Shown: positions 62,235 to 64,000 of the stretch, piece after piece | Position numbering within the stretch: position 1 is the first letter of the stretch | Layout: each line of letters begins with the position of its first letter | Source of the DNA: Bacillus_CJ salitolerans | Lineage (GTDB): Bacteria; Bacillota; Bacilli; Bacillales; SA4 | Assembly: GCF_042680805.1 (NCBI RefSeq) | Contig: NZ_JBHUEM010000024.1 | Span: 62,001 to 126,000, forward strand | DNA: 64,000 bases | Direction of reading: 5' to 3' | The notes under the pieces: model-generated | Database searches by the model: none | Seen by the model: the letters and a program-made list of their open reading frames with translations, nothing else | What the model was told of the DNA's origin: nothing | Translations under genes and position numbers: made by a program

Positions 62235-63665
62235 TTATCTATTATTTATTTCTTCTAAGAGAATCTTATTTAACATTGGTGGATTTGCCTGCCCCTTTGT
62301 CGCCTTCATCATCTGACCGACTAAGAAGCCAATAGCCTTCTCTTTTCCACTTTTATAATCTTCAATAGATTGAGGATTAGCATCTAACGTTTCTGTTACA
62401 AGCTTACGAAGAGTACCTTCATCCGAAATTTGCACAAGTCCTTGTTCCTTCACAATCTTTTCAGGATCTCCACCCTTTGTGACAAGTGTCTCAAATACTT
62501 TTTTGGCAAGCTTAGATGAAAGAGTTCCGTCTTGAATTAGAGAAATCATTTTCGCTAGGCTCTCTGGAGTAAGTGCAATTTCATGAAGCTCTTTGCTTGC
62601 AGAATTTAAGTAAGCAGAAACCTCACCCATTAACCAGTTAGATGCAAGTTTTGCATCTGCACCAGCAGAAACAGTTGCTTCAAAATAATCGGACATTTCT
62701 TTCGTAACGGTTAGCACTTTTGCATCATACGTAGATAAGCCCAACTCTTCGATATATCGCTTTTGCCTCGCATCTGGAAGTTCAGGAATCTCTGCTCGAA
62801 TGCGCGCTTTCCATTCGTCATCTATATATAGAGGTACAAGATCTGGCTCAGAGAAATAACGGTAGTCATCTGATCCTTCTTTTACACGCATGAGAATCGT
62901 TTCTTTTTTCGCCTCATCATAACGACGCGTTTCTTGCTGAATCACACCACCAGATAACAAAACTTTTTCTTGGCGCCTTTCTTCAAATTCAAGTCCCTTC
63001 TGCACAAACGCAAAGGAGTTTAAATTTTTCAACTCTGTCTTTGTTCCGAATTGTTCCTGACCGATTGGACGAAGTGAAATGTTTGCATCACAACGAAGAG
63101 AACCCTCTTCCATCTTACAATCCGATACACCCGTATATTGGATAATGGACTTTAACTTTTCAAGATACGCATATGCCTCTTCTGGTGTTCTAATATCAGG
63201 CTCTGACACAATTTCAATTAACGGTGTACCTTGACGATTGTAGTCTACTAACGAGTATCCATCACCAGTATGCGTTAATTTACCTGCATCCTCTTCCATA
63301 TGAAGGCGTGTAATCCCGATTCGTTTTGTTTCCCCCTTTACCTCTATTTCAATCCAGCCATTTTCACCAATTGGTTTATCATATTGTGATATTTGGTAAG
63401 CTTTTGGATTATCTGGGTAAAAGTAGTTCTTTCGATCAAACTTCGTCTCTGCTCTGACTTCACAGTTTAATGCCATTGCTGCCTTCATGGCAAATTCAAC
63501 GGCACGTTTATTTAAAACAGGTAGCACACCCGGATATCCTAAGTCTATTACACTTGTTTGTGTATTAGGAGATGCTCCAAAATGGTTCGGACTATTTGAA
63601 AAGATTTTAGAATCTGTTTTTAACTCAACATGGACTTCAAGTCCGATAATCGTTTCAAAGTTCAT
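62235..63665 (-). CDS. gatB: Asp-tRNA(Asn)/Glu-tRNA(Gln) amidotransferase subunit B
   Basis: This 476-residue GatB has ETIIGLEVHVEL at the N-terminus, the kinase-like region (NYFYPDNPKAYQISQYDKP; EEDAGKL; DYNRQGTPLIEIVSEPD) and a C-terminal YqeY-like tail that binds tRNA. It activates mischarged Glu-tRNA(Gln) before amidation. It starts 12 bases after gatA. Its presence next to glnS elsewhere in the window means two routes to Gln-tRNA(Gln) could operate, unless GatCAB serves mainly Asn-tRNA here. Confidence 0.97.
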   Translation of the reverse strand: MNFETIIGLEVHVELKTDSKIFSNSPNHFGASPNTQTSVIDLGYPGVLPVLNKRAVEFAMKAAMALNCEVRAETKFDRKNYFYPDNPKAYQISQYDKPIGENGWIEIEVKGETKRIGITRLHMEEDAGKLTHTGDGYSLVDYNRQGTPLIEIVSEPDIRTPEEAYAYLEKLKSIIQYTGVSDCKMEEGSLRCDANISLRPIGQEQFGTKTELKNLNSFAFVQKGLEFEERRQEKVLLSGGVIQQETRRYDEAKKETILMRVKEGSDDYRYFSEPDLVPLYIDDEWKARIRAEIPELPDARQKRYIEELGLSTYDAKVLTVTKEMSDYFEATVSAGADAKLASNWLMGEVSAYLNSASKELHEIALTPESLAKMISLIQDGTLSSKLAKKVFETLVTKGGDPEKIVKEQGLVQISDEGTLRKLVTETLDANPQSIEDYKSGKEKAIGFLVGQMMKATKGQANPPMLNKILLEEINNR

Positions 63666-63677
63666 TTTCTAGCCCCC

Positions 63678-64000
63678 TTACAGACTCGGCTTTTGCTTAT
63701 GATGGTCCGTTGCTTGCTCAAACGCATGCGCAACACGATACAGAGTAGACTCATCAAAATGCTTGCCGATTATTTGTAATCCTAATGGTAATCCATTTGA
63801 GAACCCACATGGTACGGAGATTGCTGGTACCCCTGCCAAGTTTACTGGAATCGTTATAATGTCGTTTGCATACATTGTCATCGGGTCCTGCGTCTTTTCA
63901 CCAAGCTTAAATGCGGGAGTTGGCGTCGTTGGTCCAATAATGACATCATACTTTTCAAACACATCGTCAAAGTCTTTTTTAATTAATGTACGTACTTTTT
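63678..64000 (-). CDS. gatA: Glu-tRNA(Gln) amidotransferase subunit A, 3' part
   Basis: The window contains the last 106 codons of GatA, ending KQKPSL. The frame is open to the window edge, upstream of FDDVFEKYDVIIGPTTPTPAFKLGE, and contains GVPAISVPCGFSNGLPLGLQIIGKHF, the conserved C-terminal part of amidase-family enzymes. The catalytic Ser-Ser-Lys residues lie outside the window. Confidence 0.95.
   Translation of the reverse strand, partial: KVRTLIKKDFDDVFEKYDVIIGPTTPTPAFKLGEKTQDPMTMYANDIITIPVNLAGVPAISVPCGFSNGLPLGLQIIGKHFDESTLYRVAHAFEQATDHHKQKPSL

Overview
The window is a chromosomal stretch from a low-G+C, spore-former-type Bacillaceae. The gat / dagK / rlmCD neighbourhood, a NatKR-NatAB set, a Bce-type peptide-sensing module, a Fur-controlled citrate-type iron uptake operon, strong AAGGAGG ribosome sites and frequent GTG/TTG starts all point to Bacillus or a close relative. 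No rRNA, tRNA, prophage, CRISPR array or transposase gene was recognised. Most genes lie on the minus strand.

Region 1 (1-17.5 kb) holds sodium-efflux-type natR-natK divergent from natA-natB, an SDR oxidoreductase divergent from a WYL regulator, glnS, a decayed patch of small secreted or membrane genes (including a frameshifted pseudogene), a pair of ABC exporters, and an MFS drug exporter divergent from a TetR regulator. A 21-bp periodic repeat array follows.

Region 2 (17.5-34 kb) holds a TPP enzyme translationally coupled to a PAS-GGDEF-EAL protein, a remnant ABC ATPase beside a TetR gene with two palindromic operators, a chemoreceptor, a nitroreductase, the Fur-boxed SBP/permease/permease/ATPase iron operon, a DUF1835 protein, and a glycosyltransferase-DedA-patatin operon preceded by OmpR-type direct repeats.

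Region 3 (34-46 kb) holds a bceRS-bceAB module arranged tail to tail, rlmCD, a SwrC/AcrB-type RND exporter, a His/Gly/Pro-Tyr-rich protein and dagK.

Region 4 (46-62 kb) is the most interesting part. Between dagK and gatB, genes that from memory are adjacent in B. subtilis, lies a 13-16 kb signalling island. It contains a KaiC-like ATPase / winged-helix / LuxR operon, a 1120-aa protein joining PAS, GGDEF, EAL and a sporulation-kinase-like histidine kinase, two GEMM-I cyclic-di-GMP riboswitches, two STAS anti-anti-sigma proteins, a FapA/DUF342 protein, a DUF5317-like membrane protein, a 26-aa signal-like peptide, a membrane HD-GYP protein fused to an RsbT/W-like kinase, and a SpoIIE-type PP2C phosphatase. 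The enzymes that make and break c-di-GMP, RNA sensors for it, and a full set of partner-switch components are thus packed together. One riboswitch precedes the peptide and the HD-GYP/kinase gene; the other precedes a strong terminator and the STAS-FapA-STAS operon. The window ends in gatB and the 3' part of gatA.

Scattered through all regions are six copies of a 130-195-bp multi-stem-loop repeat, all in the same orientation, whose stems differ in sequence yet still pair.
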